This document shows positions 33,852-47,266 of a stretch of 64,000 nucleotides of DNA, piece by piece; position 1 is the stretch's first letter; each line of letters begins with the position of its first letter. The stretch is taken from NCBI GenBank assembly GCA_027625915.1, contig JANTQA010000023.1, positions 18,166,001 through 18,230,000 on the forward strand, in the 5' to 3' direction. The DNA is from Anaeramoeba flamelloides (lineage: Eukaryota; Metamonada; Anaeramoebidae). The notes below the pieces were generated by a model that saw only the letters and a list, made by a program, of their open reading frames with translations, was not told the DNA's origin and made no database searches. Both the position numbers and the translations under genes were made by a program.

Positions 33852-34727
33852 ATATAATTAAGCAACCTTGATTTAATTTTCATTTGTGTAAATATGGAAT
33901 GTTGTTAAAAATAGAATTTTTACAATTTTGATAAATATATCAAACTCTTTATTTATCTCTAAAAATGTAAAAACTTTTTTTTTTTACAACATTCCAAATT
34001 TACACTCGTGTTGGTAAGGATAAATTTTAAATTCTGTTACTTTTCCTTTTTAAAAATTGTTTTTTCAATGGTAAAATGGTGAAAATAACCCATGAAGACT
34101 TGTTTCATTGGATTATAAAAATCAAATTAAATGTTTTTTTTTTCTTAGGATCTTTAGAATTAAATGTCCAATCAAGCCTACAAGAAACCAAAAATAAATA
34201 GGTTAATAGTATATTAAAGTTTTATTAAAAAAAAACAAATTCAAGTAAAATGATGGATCAAAAAAGTAATTTTTATCAATTAATAGAGTTAATTTTATAT
34301 ACATTTTTTTATTAAACAATCAAAAAAATTATTTAAAAATTGGAAACTGCTACCAATAATTTTTATAAAATCCAATTCTTTATTTAAAATTTTACTCTAA
34401 GTAACAACCTGTTATTTTTTCCAAAAATATTTTAACCATAGATACATTAAATTCATACACAATTAGTTTTTTGTTTCTAAATTGAGATAAAATGGTATAT
34501 TTTAATTTGAAATAAAAGTATTTAACTCTTGAAACATACGTGTTTGAACTATTTAAAGTTTAAATTGAATCCGAATGATATATTTTTTTTTAATATATAT
34601 TACATCTTTGAAGTTAATAAATAAACTAAAAAGAATGAAAATCTAAACTTTTATTTGGTAAAAGTTGAATAAAGAATATTTTCGAAATTTCAATAATTTT
34701 TTATAACTGACCCATGAATGACCTTTT

Positions 34728-34985
34728 AGAAATAAGTAGAATAATAATCGTCAGAGAATAGTTGATATCTGATGAAAGTAAATTCTATCAATATATTTCC
34801 CTTAAAAATTGAAAAACTAAAATTCTTAATAAAAATATTGAAAAAAACAACATTCTTTATTTTGAACTTCTTTTTATGAACAAAGAAAATTGCTATATAA
34901 ATCAAAATAATTTTTCAACAATCATTTCCAATGTTTCAATAACATTAGAAAAACACACAACACATTTTATGGATAAATATCTTGT
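34728..34985 (+). repeat. dispersed repeat family I, copy 2
   Basis: Matches 19866-20128; see copy 1. Confidence 0.7.
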
Positions 34986-37399
34986 AACAAAATATAAATA
35001 ACTTTCACAATTTTATCAAAATAAAATAAAAGATACAAAAAACAATTAAAATATTGAGTTAAAAAGTTAAACAACAAAATTTCCTATTGTCATTTTTTAT
35101 TATAGAAAAAATGCAAATTACATTATAGTTACCCTTAGAATTACCCCATTTCAGATATCACATTAGGAAATAATTGTTTTCACTATTAGTAATTACAGAA
35201 AATAAAGCCAAATTTTCGATTTTATTTATAAAATTATTAGTATTTTTTCTTTTAATTTTTTTTTGAATAAAATATCAATTTTTTTGTGAGGAAAATTATA
35301 CCCATAAAAAATTATCAATATTTTCAATTATTTCTTCTTGTTATATTTTAAATAGTATGAATAATATTTATTTATTTATTTTATTAATTGCAAAGTTATA
35401 TCTCGTAAAATAATTAATCAATTTTCCAATTTTCAAATTTTTTATTTCCGTTTTTTGATAGATAACTTAAATATTTTAGGACTTTAAAATAAAGAATTTT
35501 GATTTTTTTTTCAGTGTTAAATATTTTTTCAAGTTTCATAAAATGTTTTAGAGTGTTTTATAGTAGCTTAAAGTGCCTTGATTTTCCAGAATTCATAAAA
35601 AAGAGCAAAATATTTCATTTAACTCTATTATTTTAAATTATGGAAAACCTAACGGTTGTTTGTTGAATTTTTGAAATAAAAATAAATTCTTACCTTTTCT
35701 TTCAAAAAAATAATTAAAAAAAAATAACCAAACTGTTGTCAAAATAAATCGTTCAAAATATTTTTATTGATATTTCAAAATAAAAAGCATGTTTTTTTTT
35801 TTGTTTTAGAAGACCTATACATCAACCAATCAAAGAAACGGATTAAAAAACCCTAAATAAATATGATATTGGTTTATTAAAGTTCTTTTATTTAAAAATT
35901 AATTCTTAAAATAAAGGATTAAATTCCAAAATTTATTTCAAAAAAATAGTGTTAATTTTTAAGAAAATTTTTAAATCCAATATACAAAAAATTTCAAAAA
36001 AAATGAGAATATTACGAATAATTTTCAAATAAATTGGTTTCCTAATTTAAATTTTACTTAAAATATCGAGATATTTACTTTCAAAATTGATTTGAACTTA
36101 GATATAGTATATGGTAGTTGATTGAATCTTGCCAAGTAACAAGAAGAAAAAAAGCAGTATTTTTTATCGAAATACGGATTATAGTCTTTGTGTAGGCATT
36201 ATTTTGATCATTGCACTCTACTAGAATTCTAAATAATTGCGAAAAAACTCATATTTAACTCAATTATCTATAATTTTCAAAAATATAACAATGTTTTTCT
36301 TGAGGTTTTCATTTTGTTTCAAAAATTTATAATTATAAAAAAAAACTGAGATTTCAAGAAAACCCCACAACATTCCCAACTCTTAGATATCAAATATTTC
36401 TTATATGTCTACTGAAAGTTTTTTGTCTTTCTTTTTTCTTTTTTTTTTGTTTCATTAAATCTTTTGAATAGGAGTTGATTTTATTAATTGTTTGATGATT
36501 GAAAATCATTAATGTTTCTTGATCAGGGAAGAGATAAATTTGATAATTTCTTTTTATATTTGAATTTCTTTTTATTTACTAAAATAACAATATTTTCAAT
36601 TTAAAGAACTTATTTGTGCAAAAGAATTAATTAATTTCTGCGTATTTTGAATTTTTTCAGCAATACACTAATTAGACTTTGAATAGTATTATTTTTTATT
36701 TCACAATTAAAAATCTTAGTCCCATCTATAAATTAAATAATGTATATAAACCTTATTTTCAAGTAACAATTCTCATGCTTGAATTTGGAATTTTTATTTT
36801 GTCTTTAATTTGTAATTTTGTACCTCAAAAGAGATATTACCATGGTGGAAAAAAAGTGTAATAGTTTTTCATTGGTTACATTGCTGAAAATGAAAAGTTA
36901 AATCACTAAAAAGAAGAAACAAATTAACTCCAAATAATAATTCATAATATTATTTTCAATCAAACCAACAAACACAATTTAAATCTACTTTCATATCGAA
37001 ATCCAATAGGTTATTTTGGAGATCTGAACAATATTCAAAATTTCCAACAAATTTTAACAAAAGATCAATCAAAGAAAAAACCCTACCAAAAAAAAGTATT
37101 AAAAAAACTGTTATTGTACTGAATACTTCATTTTGTCTTTATTTATTTATTTATTCTTTTTTTCTAGAATTTACTTTTCATTTCCTTGTTCGATTAATGT
37201 TCCCAATGAAAAACCTTGTTTCCCTTTTTTTCCAACAATTTAAAAGTGTAAAATAAAAGACTAATTAGAACATAACTTTTGTTAAATAATTTCCAGAAAA
37301 TTTCACCATTTTGAATGATCTTTTTGAATCATTTTTTCCTCTTCTTCCTTTTAAATTATTTTTTCATTTGTTTAATTTTTCTTTAATAAAGTTGAACCC

Positions 37400-40300
37400 A
37401 TGTCTCAGAATCAAAAAAAGGTTTGTTTGTTTCTAATTAACATAACAACAATGTAGTCTCCTTGTTTCTAATTTGTGATTATTTTGTCTTTTAAAAAAAT
37501 AACAAATTTATTCTAATCTAGACTACATCAAAAAATGATAATAAAATTGATGATCGTCAAAATTGGTTTAAAAAAGTAATGAAAAACAACCCCGACATTC
37601 GAAATTTGAGAGAAAGGGTCTTTCCTCTCTCACGGACTGAAAGGTAAAAAACAAAAACATATTAAAAAAAATAAACAAAAACAACCACTAACAAAATACT
37701 AAAAAGTTTTTTTCTTTGTTTTATAAATACCACCTATTTGTTTGGTTAATTAAAATACTTTGGTGTGCTTTAATTCTGATAAAATACTTTAATTGGTTCC
37801 ATTTCTAGCTTTGCACGTATATTTGGTGCAGGACAAGAAGAAACCAAACAAAAATTAAATGATGATATTATATTACAACTAATAATGCAACACTTAATGG
37901 CTGTCGGCTTTCGAAAAACAAAAACAATTTTGGAAGAAGAAACTGGTATCAAATGTAATTAGACCCCAAGATCCAACCTTTTTTTTTTAATGCTTTAACC
38001 AAGATTTTGTTTTTATTCCTTTTTTGTTTCTCCAAATTTCTTTTTTTTTTTTTTTACTTCTTCTTCTTCTTCTTATTCTACAAACAAAAGATCAACCACA
38101 TTATGTTCGAGACAGCAGACTTCAAAACTTAGTGCGGGTGGCTATTAAAAATGTAGACTTAGTTTGGGATCAAACAATAAAGGAACAAGAAAATCAACTT
38201 GATCAGCAAACAGGGAATATTGATTTAGTTGGTCACTTGCGTTCTCTCGGGTAAAGTGATTTATTTTTTCTTTGTTCAACAAATTTGATTTATTTTTTTT
38301 TCCGCTTTATTACTTCAAAGAATATTAAGTCAAAAATTAATTCAGTTTATTGAATTTTCAAAACTTTTGGAAATTTTTTTTTCTCATTTATGCTCATCAT
38401 GTATAATTTGTAAATTAAATATAATTCTCAAAAGTGGTTTTCAAAATGTGTGACAAAAAAGTTTTTTTAAATATACCCTCAAAAATTAGTCAGATTAATG
38501 AATTATTTGTTATAAATTGACAGATTTTTTCATGTTAAAAAAAGTTAGAAAATAAATTTCCAACTATATCATTTACAATTTTTTAAAAAAGTGTTTCTCA
38601 AAAATATGAAAAGGGTTATTTAAAAGATTAATTGCATAACAAAAATCTTTTCATAATTATTTTCTTAATCATAATTTTACTCTATTAATCAATTATTTAA
38701 AAATAAAATTAACAAAAAATTAATATGAAAAAGTAGTTCAAATTAAACCATTTTTAAATTATATATTATGAAAAAACAAACAATTCATAAATTTTCCTAG
38801 ACATCTTTTTTTTTAGTTTTTTATTAAATCATTTTGAACAGTTTAACTATTGTTAATGCCGGGTTTTTATAAAAATTAATTTTTGCTTGTTATTCTTTTG
38901 AATCAATATTTAAATAAAGTTATTTACACGAGTAATTAAATTTATTTTTTGCTATTAACATTTTAAAAAACCGAAAAAGATCTTGAGAAAAGTATATTAT
39001 GAAATAAACGCTAGTATATGACAATTGGCGGTATATCGAAGTGTTATCATAATATAATTTGCATTTTCGATTATATATAAGCCTATCCCGATAAAAATAC
39101 ATATTATGTAAATAGGCGCAGCACTTACGGGCGATTTTTGAATAATGTGCCCTTCTTTTGAGATTGGATTTATTTGAAATTTGATAAAATTAAGAAACTA
39201 GTATTTTTTTTAAGAAAATGAAATATTGTTGAGATCTTTAAATTTTTTTTTTTTTGTAATTTGTGTTTTGGTTGATGAGATGGATAAGTTAACACCATCT
39301 AAACAATTTATTAATTATTCGAGTCTATTTTTTGAAATCAAAATTTGGCATATTTCTAATATCAAATAAAAAAAAGCAACCTATTATTTTTATTAAAGCT
39401 AATTTAATTCTTGAAAATGGGAAAACATGTCTTTCTTTTTATTTTAAAAAAGTAATGATCGAGAAAGAAAATTTTTTATTTGGTTTCTTTTTCTTTGATT
39501 AATATTTCAATTCAAATCTTAGCCAATAAAAATAATCAAGTAGAGGTATAGGTGATTAAATTAATGAAAATTTGATCGAAGCATAACAAAATTTTATCAT
39601 GAAATTTAGGTTTGTTAAGAAAAACATGATTTTAGTTTTGTGTTAAGGGAATAGTCTCTATTAAATTTTTTAAGGTAAATTTAATCGAGATTTAAAATTT
39701 TTTTTTACTAATTACTTAGATTTGAAATCAAAGTGAAAAACTTCTTTGTATAGTAATGTAATCTCGATAAATGACATTAATTAAATTTAGTTATTGTTTT
39801 TATAGAAATAAAAAATTTTTCCTTTTTTTCGCTTTCTTAAAAGTTGCTTTTTTTCAACATTTCGCAAAAATACAAAAAATAAAAAAAAATATCAGCAAGA
39901 AAGCAAAATCTTGTTGTGTTTGTCGAATACCTACAAAAAATAGTTTGAAAAATAAACCTTAAAAGTTTTTTTTGGATTTGCATGAAAAAAAAGTTTGATT
40001 CGAAAAAAATATGCAATATATGCTTTACTCAAAATAAAAGATTTTCTTTCTTTTCCTGTGCCATTCTTTTTTTTCATGAATCTACTTTTTGAGTTTACAC
40101 TCTTTTGTTTTTGTTGGATTTGAAGTTTTTAAAAGTATTCCCAAATTATCATTCCAAAAGTTTTTGTCAGAATCAAAAAAAATCAAAGAAAAGAATAAGA
40201 ACTATTTTTTTAAAAAGTAATTATTGATAAAACAAATTGAGTTCTTTATAGAGTCAAGTTGGGTGAACAGATGTGAAAGAGAAAATATTCACTAGTTTTC

Positions 40301-43300
40301 AATTATTTTTTAGTTTTTCCAAATGAGAATAAATATTATTTTTGAGAAAATAATTAAATCCAAAATTAATCAAAAAATTCTCTTTCCTTTAAAGATATTT
40401 TTTTTAAAAAAAAAAATTTAAAAGTCACTTTTTTTGACAGAATTGTAAAATTTTAAAAAAACAAGAACTAAAAGTTCTAACATTGAAAAAACACGTCTAT
40501 TTTCAATTTTAAACATACTTCAAGATAAGGATTCCTTATTTAGTTATTGGTCAAAAAAAAAATTAATAGAGACTAGCCCCTTAAAAAAAATTACTTTTGA
40601 AAAAAAAAAAGTTCTTTTGCTATATATTTTTTTTAAAACCTTTTAAACTCAAACATTTTATTTGAGAAAATTGTAAGTAAATAAATTTGAATAAATACAG
40701 ATAAGAAAGTGATTGTTTCTCAAAAAAAGCTCAGTATAGTACTGTAGTTAATGTGTAAAGATTTTGGGAAACCATTTAGTTATTAGGCAAAATTGAAAAT
40801 TTTCTGATCTTCGTTCTTGGAATACTAATTGGGTAAAATAAGATGTATTTTACTAATAAATTCGACTGTAGAAATGTTATTAAAAGTTCTTTTAGAACAC
40901 TTTAACTGATTTTTTTGCGATGTTATAAATCTCATAAATCCCAAAAGATCGGCTTGTCTCAACTTTTAATGTATCTGAACACATGATTTGGTTCAAAGAA
41001 CCCAATTATTTGTTCAAATAGAGTTCAAAAAAAAAGTCCAACATTTAATTCGTACTGTTTGCAAATGGAATAAATTCCATTTCTTTGTTGAAAAAGAATG
41101 CTGAAATTCAAGCATGGATTTTGCTTTTGGTTCGAAAGAAATCAATTTCATTTTTTAACAAAAAAATAAATTGTTTGTTCTCTTTCTTCAGAAAAAAGAG
41201 AGAAGAGAACATTAATAAGTAGAATTTCAAAAGAAGAAAAAAACAAATCTACAAATTTAAGAAAAAAAATTAGATAAATTTTTTTTTTACTATTTAAAGT
41301 CAAGAAATTTTAGAGGAATGTTCAAAATCAGTAACTGTTAAGAACGCCTGGTGCATGCTGGTTTTTATGTTTGAATTTTGATAGGAATTGGCTGACAAAT
41401 GAAGAATAAAAGAGAAAATAAATTCTCATTGAAAAGTTGGTCGATCTAGTTTGTCTCTGTAAAATTTAAACCAATTTTTGTCTCCAATGATAAAAATGTA
41501 AAATTTAACTTCAATGTTTTCAATAACTACGTTGTGAGAGAAAAAGGTCCTTTGAAGAGCATTTTCTTCAAAGTAACATTAAAAAATAACAATTTTTTTT
41601 TTTTTTTGTTTTTGTTTGGTTTGTTTTTTATTTCTGTCAAGTTAGATCTCGAGTTGAAAAAAATAAATAGCATCTCATATTGTTTCATTTTTTCAACAGT
41701 ACCCTTGTTATATATCCTCGTTTTGGATCCCCTTCCATACTCAAAATATGATAATGTTCTAGTGCTAAGATAATATTAATTGTAATTCTTCGAACTCCAC
41801 AATATCATCTTATATCACTTCAAACAATATCATATTTTTCGTTCTTACAAGTCAAAAATGTAACATAACAAAGTGATTGTTTCCAAATCAAACCAATAAA
41901 CACCGTTATTATTTTTTATTATTAATATTTCAATTCAAATCTCAGCCAATAAAAATAATCAAGTAGAGGTATAGGTGATTAAATAAATGAATATTTGATT
42001 GAAGACTAAACAAAAGTTTATCAAGGAAATTGAGATCTATTAAGCAAAAAAAATTTTCAATCTTCTTTAAGGTTTTAAAAAAGTTGTTTTCTGGTTTTCA
42101 AAAAATGAAAAAGAAATGCAAAACAATGAATTTTGAAAAAAAAAAAATTAACAAATTGTTTGGTCTTATTCACAAGAATCATTTATAATAATTCAAATCA
42201 TTTTTTGAATAAAAAAACTGATTGTGAATTTTCAGGATAAAATTGCCTAATTCCCAAATATTTTCAAGAAAATTTTATTTTGAAAAAATCAAATTTCATC
42301 TAATAATAAAAACAAAATTTCTTGGTAAAATTTTGTAAATTATTTTAAAATTTTAATGGATATAACTATCTTTATTAAAATAACACTAATATTTTTCGAT
42401 ATGCTCAATAAAAAGATTTTTTGTTTATCCAAAAGAATAATATCAAAAAAAAAAAAAATCTTTACATTTAAATTTATTACAATAAAGACTTTTTATTGAT
42501 TGGTAATAATGATAAGGATGGTAACTAACGGGTAAAATATTTTTATAATGTAAGAAATAAAATGAATTTAAATACTTTCTTTTTCATAAAAAATGGAAAA
42601 AAAAAATGTGATCTCATTTCACGAAAAAAAATTTTTCTTTTCTGGGATTCTTAGTTAATCAGAATTTTTTTGGATACCTCTACTCGAAAAAATAGAAAAC
42701 TAAATCATATCACTAATAACATATTTTAATATTTTGAAACTTTAATGTGGGGGACTAGCCTATTAAAAAAAAAAGATTTTGATAAGTCAACATTTTTTTT
42801 CATTGCTCTGATATGCAATTAAATAACAAAGATGTGTACTTTGTCCGTTTTCCCCAAAAATATGGCATCGATGTAATACACCATCTTCTTGTAAAAATGG
42901 TAATTGGATTGTAAATCGAATTTTAAATTGACTAATGAATGATTTATTAAAATAGAATAACTTTTTATTTTAAGTAATAAAATCAAAATAATAATGAAAA
43001 TAGACACATTTGTAAAAACCAAAATTAAAAAGTTATATTCCTAGAATTCAACAGTAGAGATCAATATTTTTTTGTGTTCATAACTTTTACAAAAAGATAC
43101 ATGTAATGAAAATATGTCTTCCGAATTCCACAAGTTTTTTCTATATACCAAACCACTTTAAAAAAGCTACTACATTTTCGAAATAGGTAGTTACATCATT
43201 GATATTATTTACAAAAGAAAAAAAAATTATTTTAAAATTTTTTCTCAAGACTGTATTAAAATTATGAAGACAGATATAACTAAACATATATTTAACTTTT

Positions 43301-46245
43301 TTTACTATTTGATTAATCTATCATTCTGAATGTATAATTATAGATTGGAAGTAGAAGATGATGATGATTATGATTTAACCTCAATTTGGGATGACGAGGG
43401 AGAAAAAAAGAATATAATTTATACTGAAAAAACCGAAAACAAAAATACAACCAAAGAAGAAATGAAAGAAATTGAAGCAGCTAGTTTAAATAAATTAGTT
43501 GAGATATTAACACATGAAAAACAAAGAAATGTTTTATATACAAAGACCTTTTTAATGACGTACCAATCATTTACAAGTCCAAGAACACTACTAACAAAGC
43601 TTACACAAAGGTTTCATATTCCAAAAGAAATGGAAGAAATATATAAAGACAAGAAAACAATTATCCAACTTAGAGTCTGCAATGTTTTAAAATTTTGGAT
43701 TACAGACTATTTTGAAGATTTTAATTCCAAAGTCTTAACAGAATTGCAAGATTTTATTGATAATAGCCTAAATTCTGAAAAATTTAATAAAATAGGAAGT
43801 ACGCTATCATTAATTATCAAAAGAAAAATGGAACAAAAAAATAAAAAAGGCCATATTTTTTATGATCCACCTCCAGAACCTAAATTACCCAAAACCATCT
43901 TTTCACCAAAATTAAATTTATTTGATGTCGATCCCGAAGAAATTGCAAGACAAATTACACTTATTGAATATAATATTTATGAAAAAATTAAAGTAATGCT
44001 TTTTTTTTTTATATTTTTTATTTTAGATTTTATTATTTATTTTTAAATTTATTATTTAGGGAAATAATAAAATTATTTCAATCATTTGAAAACTAAAGTT
44101 TGAATGAAAAATTTAATTTAATTATACAAGATAAAATTGTTGTCAAAATATAATTACTGAATTAAATGGTTGTTACAGAATAAAAAAAAAGCAATTAAAA
44201 AAAAATAAGCAATTAAAAAACAAAAAGATCTTTAAAGGAAAGATCTTTTTTTATCCCCAGGTATTGAAAATAAGTAACTAATTAGCTATTTACTTTAATT
44301 AAATTAAATATCTACACCACTAATTTGTTAAATCATTGTCGATATAGAACTTTATCTCCAAATTCCCATTACAAGGCATCTACTCACAAAAGAAGTGGAT
44401 TGCCACCTTTAATTATGCTCTTGTTTGTTTTTTTTTGTGTACACCAAACCAAGTTTATTTTTTCTTTCTTTTCTCTTTTTTAGAGAAAAAATGATTGCTT
44501 AAAAAAAGTAAATGAAAAAATAAAACAAAATATCAAAATTTTTATTCTGAAAATTAAAAACAAAAATAACAATTGTACCACAAACAATGTGAGATTTTCA
44601 GTTTTTTGAATTTATTAAATTAATAATTTAAGAGTCTAGCCATTTACCCTGGATTTGCCCCATACTCAAGGAGTGGCTTGAAACCAAAAGGGTATTGCGA
44701 AATTGCCCTTTCTTTTGATTGTCAAAATTCTAATAACCAATAAAAAATTTTGAGAGGATCTCATTGGCAAAAAATTCAATTCAAAAAAAAAAAAGCTGAA
44801 AAAGTATTCTAAATTCCAAAAAATCAAATTTTAAAAAAAAAATAGTTGATAGGGTTTCTTAATTCCAAAAAATCAAAATTAAAAAAAAATTAAAATTACT
44901 TGATTCTTTTTTTAAATTTCCAAAGGGTTAAGTTTCTTCAATTTAAAACCAATTTTTTTTATTAAGTATAGATTCAATTTAATTCGATTTAATCTAATTT
45001 GTGGTTATATTGTAACTCTCTATATTTGGCAAAGTAAGGATTTTGTAACATTCTTTAGAAAAAAATAACTTATTCGAAAAAGGAAAAAAATTAAAAAAAA
45101 AATCTTCGAGATCTCAAAAAAAGCGCCAAAGAGCTACACTTTTAAATCAACACAGTTGTTTACAAAATTATAAATCATAACATTCTAATTGTAAATTGAG
45201 TGTCACTCTTTGGAGCTTTTTTTAAAAAATGTCCTCGTTTTTGATTGTTGATTTTTGGAGATCGATCACGCTTCACATGCTTGGTTGGTTTTTGATTGGT
45301 ATTAGTCACTCATTAAAATTACAAAATTTTTTTAATACATTTCAGAAAATTATTTTTAACCGTAATGGCTCAACCCTTAAAAATTATTTTTAATAAATTT
45401 ACTTTGACAGATTCAATAAATTTTTTATTCTAAATTTGTATTTAATAAAAATTTTTTTTTTTCAAAAAATTGAATTTTGATTTTATATTCAATTAAATTA
45501 ATATTCTATTTTTTTTCTTTTATATTTATTTATGTAATAATAAATTATTCATTAACAAATAAAAATAATTTTTTAAAAACAAAAATAGCCATCTGAATTA
45601 CTTAAATTAGCTTGGAGTAGCCCAAAGCTTAGACATAGATCCCCAAATGTAATACAAATGATTCATAGATTTAATTTAATTTCAGGTTGGGTAGCAACAG
45701 CAATTTTAAAAGGCGAGCGGGTAAAAGAAAGAGGGAAATCATTGAGATGGTTTATCAGCATAGCAAGCCATTGCAGAAAATTAAATAATTTCAATGGATT
45801 GATGGCAATTTTAAGTGGGTTGGGTAGTTCCGCTGTACACAGATTAAAACATACATTTGATGAATTACCAGAAAAGTTTTTCGAAGAACTTGATGATTTA
45901 GAAACCGATCTCTCATCAGAAAAATCTTTTGCCAACTATAGAACACTGATCAAAGAAATAAAACCACCTTGTATACCATATTTTGCTTTATATTTGACCG
46001 ATTTAACATTTATTGAAGATGGAAACCCAGATGTAATAGAAGGCCTCATCAATTTCCAAAAACGTAGATTGATTTATGATTTGATTTTTGGTATTCAAAT
46101 ATACCAAAAGCCCCCATATAATTTCCAATCAATTCATCAAATATTACGTTTATTACAAAATCTTGAAACTTTAGATGAGTCTGAATTATACACTCTTTCA
46201 TTAAAAGTTGAACCTAGAAAATGCCTTCGTTCTGAGATTGATTAA
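37400..46245 (+). CDS. LisH-motif Ras guanine nucleotide exchange factor
   Basis: Exons 37400-37420, 37522-37643, 37809-37954, 38091-38250, 43344-43992 and 45589-46245; 1755 nt, 584 residues, every phase agrees. Residues 66-92 form a LisH dimerisation motif (LQLIMQHLMAVGFRKTKTIL). An acidic stretch starts exon 5. RasGEF_N spans about 190-316 (KTFLMTYQSFTSPRTLLTKL). The catalytic Cdc25-type domain spans about 342-567 (DPEEIARQITLIEYNIYEKI, then WVATAILKGERVKERGK, PYFALYLTDLTFIEDGNPD and INFQKRRLIYDLIFGIQIYQ). It would load Ras or Rap with GTP at the membrane; the target is not predictable. LisH-RasGEFs are known in Dictyostelium. The catalytic domain is cut by a 1.6-kb intron, and the LisH half is separated from the GEF half by 5.1 kb, but the two exons meet perfectly (phase 2, Gly codon). 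Confidence 0.92.
39499..39622 (+). repeat. direct repeat family K, copy 1
   Basis: About 120 bp that recurs at 41920-42050. A long stretch around AATCAAGTAGAGGTATAGGT is identical, so the duplication is fairly recent. Confidence 0.8.
39647..40580. mobile_element. TTAA-flanked inverted-repeat element (piggyBac-like, non-autonomous)
   Basis: 934 bp flanked by TTAA at 39643-39646 and 40581-40584. The left end reads GGGAATAGTCTCTATTAAAT and the right end, in reverse, GGGGCTAGTCTCTATTAATT; about 24 bp of inverted repeat. TTAA duplications define the piggyBac superfamily. No transposase is present, and this is the only complete copy seen here. Confidence 0.6.
41920..42050 (+). repeat. direct repeat family K, copy 2
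   Basis: Matches 39499-39622 in the same orientation within the same intron. Confidence 0.8.
43993..45588 (+). other. intron 5 of the LisH-RasGEF gene
   Basis: 1596 nt, begins GTAATG and ends AAAATAG, phase 0. It separates the first helices of the catalytic domain from the rest and contains family G copy 2. Confidence 0.85.
44708..45310 (+). repeat. dispersed repeat family G, copy 2 (intronic)
   Basis: Matches 4075-4615 in the Hsp110 gene, also in the sense orientation; see copy 1. Confidence 0.75.
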
Positions 46246-46808
46246 TTTTTTAAATAATTAATTAATTAATTAATACATATTATCATGATAATCATTATCT
46301 CTTTTTTAATTTATCATTTTTTTTTTTTATTATTATTATGGCAATAATAATTCTTTTTGATCAAATTCTTTTTTTTTTTTCATTTTATTTTTTTTTTATT
46401 TTTGATTTTTATTTTTTTAATTAATTATTATTACTTTCTTTGATAATTATAAATAATTATTAAAAACAAAAATATCAATAAAAAATCATCTAATTCTGAT
46501 TTTTATATTTTTTTATCTTAATTATACTTTACTTTTTTAGATTTTTTTTTTTTTACTTTTTTGAGTTCTAAATTATTCTATTTTTTTTTTTATTTCTGCT
46601 TTAAAGAGAAATAGGAAGAAATTCTTCCCAAATAAATAAATAAGTATTTTACTATTTTATGAAGGGAATTTGAACAGTATTTTACTTTTTGTATAATAAA
46701 AAACCAATTTTCGATTCATTAATAAAAAATTTATTAAAATGTTTAATAATTTTTTTTTTTTAATAATTAAAAATCAGAAAAAAAGTGATAAATTATTTTT
46801 TGTTCTTA

Positions 46809-47266
46809 CTGTTGAGAGAAAAATGTTGGACACAGAAAACTAGTTGGACAGCATTTTTAATTGGGAACATTACTGAAAATGATTTTTAATTTCAATCGTT
46901 TGTGAAATAACTAAAGAAAATAACAATAATCTACTTATTAGAATATCCATTAATGTAATTCTACTTTTTCAAAACCTTATCTCTGATACTCTAAAGCAAG
47001 TTTAAAAAATACCATTTTCAGAATTAATAGTAAACTTTACTAGAATTTGGATTTTTGTTAAAATAGCATGATCTACTTTAGTTATCAACCATTCAAATGA
47101 GTATTCTAGACACACCACAGATTAATGAACTTTGAACACCTTTAAACCTGGATTTATATAAAATTCACCTAGTTATCAATAGGATTTGATTTTCAATTTT
47201 ACTAATGTTCCCAATTAAAAAAGGTGTCCAACCATTTTTCTGTGTCCAACATTTTTCTCTCAACAG
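46809..47266. mobile_element. MITE family A, copy 2 (intact ends)
   Basis: 458 bp with TTA on both sides (46806-46808, 47267-47269). The ends are CTGTTGAGAGAAAAATGTTG on both strands, with inverted repeats of about 60 bp. It aligns end to end with 801-1259. Confidence 0.88.

Larger units (their letters stand above)
32773..37399. other. intergenic DNA between the PAS-RGS-OsmC and LisH-RasGEF genes
   Basis: 4.6 kb without a supported gene. It contains family F copy 5, family I copy 2, a single hairpin unit at about 35580-35650 and T-rich stretches after the upstream stop. Short frames such as 36679-36861 have no protein-like character. Confidence 0.6.
38251..43343 (+). other. intron 4 of the LisH-RasGEF gene, 5.1 kb
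   Basis: Begins GTAAAG and ends ATTATAG; 5093 nt, phase 2. It contains a TTAA-flanked element (39647-40580), a direct repeat pair (39499-39622 and 41920-42050) and a compositionally odd patch (38990-39140). No convincing coding exon is inside it. Confidence 0.8.

Noticed and set aside
41534-41773. 79-codon frame inside the 5.1-kb RasGEF intron
   Set aside because: The flanking exons already join in phase with a continuous protein; the frame is Phe-rich and has no ATG at its start.
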